From Draconibacterium orientale (lineage in GTDB: Bacteria > Bacteroidota > Bacteroidia > Bacteroidales > JAADGE01), in assembly GCA_020718265.1 (NCBI GenBank), contig DYSM01000003.1, forward strand, positions 24,141-31,930: DNA of 7,790 nucleotides, written 5' to 3'. The notes under the pieces are model-generated. The model was not told the DNA's origin and made no database searches. It saw only the letters and a list, made by a program, of their open reading frames with translations. The number at the start of each line of letters is the position of its first letter. Within the stretch, counting starts at the first letter, position 1. Position numbers and translations under genes: made by a program. Below, piece by piece: positions 7,164 to 7,790 of this stretch.

Positions 7164-7637
7164 ATGGAAGATAAGGATAAACAATTCATGTTCAAAGCAA
7201 TAGAGTTGTCTGTTGAAAGCGTGAACAACAATGGCGGTCCGTTCGGAGCCGTTATCGTGAAGGACGGAAAAATCGTTTCCGCAATGTCAAACAAAGTTAC
7301 ACAATACAACGACCCAACGGCACATGCCGAAGTAAATGCCATTCGAGAAGCGTGCAAAGTGCTGAATACCTTTGACTTGTCCGGTTGCGAAATCTACACC
7401 TCATGTGAGCCTTGCCCCATGTGTTTAGGCGCAATTTATTGGGCGCGTTTGGACAAGATTTATTTCGCGAACACCAAAACAGATGCCAAAAACATAGGTT
7501 TCGACGATTCGTTTATTTACGAAGAACTTGAAAAACCTTACACCGAACGCAAAATCCCGACCGTGCAAATCTTCCGAACCGAAGCACTTAAAGGTTTTCA
7601 GGCTTGGGAACAAAAAACGGACAAAACGGAGTATTAA
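7164..7637 (+). CDS. guaD: Guanine deaminase, cytidine-deaminase fold
   Basis: A 157-residue zinc deaminase converting guanine to xanthine and ammonia in the cytosol, for purine salvage or nitrogen release. The zinc site is HAE (H54, with E56 as proton shuttle) and PCPMC (C84, C87), in the contexts NDPTAHAEVNAIREA (49-63) and YTSCEPCPMCLGAIYWAR (78-95). Length, GGPFGAVIVKDG (24-35), GFDDSFIY (112-119), the FQAW block (145-148) and the closing Glu-Tyr match B. subtilis GuaD almost residue for residue as I recall it. The C-terminal Y157 and D115 correspond to residues linked to guanine recognition in that enzyme (from memory). These make GuaD much more likely than the tRNA adenosine deaminase TadA, which shares the zinc motifs but lacks this C-terminal tail. 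The start at 7164 is the only good ATG after the lpxK stop. It probably rides on the lpxK transcript. Confidence 0.92.
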   Translation: MEDKDKQFMFKAIELSVESVNNNGGPFGAVIVKDGKIVSAMSNKVTQYNDPTAHAEVNAIREACKVLNTFDLSGCEIYTSCEPCPMCLGAIYWARLDKIYFANTKTDAKNIGFDDSFIYEELEKPYTERKIPTVQIFRTEALKGFQAWEQKTDKTEY

Positions 7638-7640
7638 TAC

Positions 7641-7790
7641 GTTTGTAAAAAACTGATTTTATGTAGATTGTAGTTATTTTTCCAATCAAATGTTTTGTCT
7701 TTCAGAAGTCATTTGACAGTCAAAAAGTAGTAATCTAGTGTTTGTAAGAAAACGTGTAAATATTTGATTTTATGTAAATTATAGCCATTT
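7641..7790 (+). repeat. Imperfect direct repeat after guaD
   Basis: A unit at 7641-7679 recurs at 7740-7790. Both copies begin GTTTGTAA(G)AAAAC. The second then has 11 extra bases (GTGTAAATATT), after which TGATTTTATGTA and the following 14 bases agree at 22 of 26 positions overall (7654-7679 against 7765-7790). The two blocks are 111 bases apart, and the second reaches the window's last base, so further copies may lie beyond. No coding frame accounts for it. Confidence 0.55.
7712..7724. repeat. Short palindrome TTTGAC-A-GTCAAA
   Basis: A perfect inverted repeat with 6-bp arms around one base, between the two repeat units downstream of guaD. It shares the TTGAC/GTCAA halves with the inverted repeat at 4049-4064, but in the opposite arrangement. 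It could be an operator for a gene starting beyond the window; that is only inference. There is no T-run after it to suggest a terminator for guaD. Confidence 0.25.

Noticed and set aside
7164..7637. tRNA adenosine deaminase TadA
   Set aside because: The zinc motifs are shared, but GFDDSFIY, FQAW and the terminal Tyr match GuaD and are not TadA features.
1..7790. CRISPR array, tRNA, rRNA, insertion sequence or toxin-antitoxin locus
   Set aside because: No regularly spaced repeats, tRNA-like cloverleaf, transposase frame or paired small genes were seen on either strand.

Overview
The window reads as a piece of a Bacteroidota (Bacteroidetes) chromosome. Four things point there: AT-rich intergenic DNA; no convincing Shine-Dalgarno sequences ahead of the starts; TAnnTTTG (-7 type) hexamer-like promoter elements in three or four of the gene-start regions; and a MutL whose C-terminus has the form I recall from that phylum (NYTNDGR in place of CPHGRP). 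An lpxK gene shows a Gram-negative cell with lipid A. I cannot name the genus.

Layout. Positions 1-156 hold no gene, but contain an AT-rich nested inverted repeat and a small GNRA hairpin with a U-tract that could end the leftward operon. Positions 157-2085 (minus) encode a superfamily 1 Upf1/IGHMBP2-like helicase. Positions 2121-3968 (minus) encode MutL, 35 bases upstream of the helicase and probably transcribed with it. Positions 3969-4164 are a divergent promoter region, with a -7 element facing each way and an inverted repeat (CGTCAA-N4-TTGACG) between them. Positions 4165-5919 (plus) encode the long form of the signal peptide peptidase SppA. A 95-base gap then holds two inverted repeats and a -7 element. 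Positions 6015-7139 (plus) encode LpxK, and 7164-7637 (plus) a guanine deaminase, GuaD, 24 bases behind it. The last 153 bases contain an imperfect direct repeat and a short palindrome, but no gene.

How the genes relate. The leftward pair is about DNA maintenance: mismatch repair plus a nucleic-acid helicase. The rightward genes join envelope functions (SppA in the inner membrane/periplasm, LpxK phosphorylating lipid A precursor) with purine salvage (GuaD).

All five genes are intact and belong to known families; I see no mobile element, CRISPR array, RNA gene or defence system. The observations most worth a second look are the loss of the Asp and His of the endonuclease motif in MutL, the perfect 11-bp hairpin that would sit at or near the 5' end of the lpxK transcript, and the palindrome overlapping a possible promoter ahead of the helicase. 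I do not see a clearly new system here.
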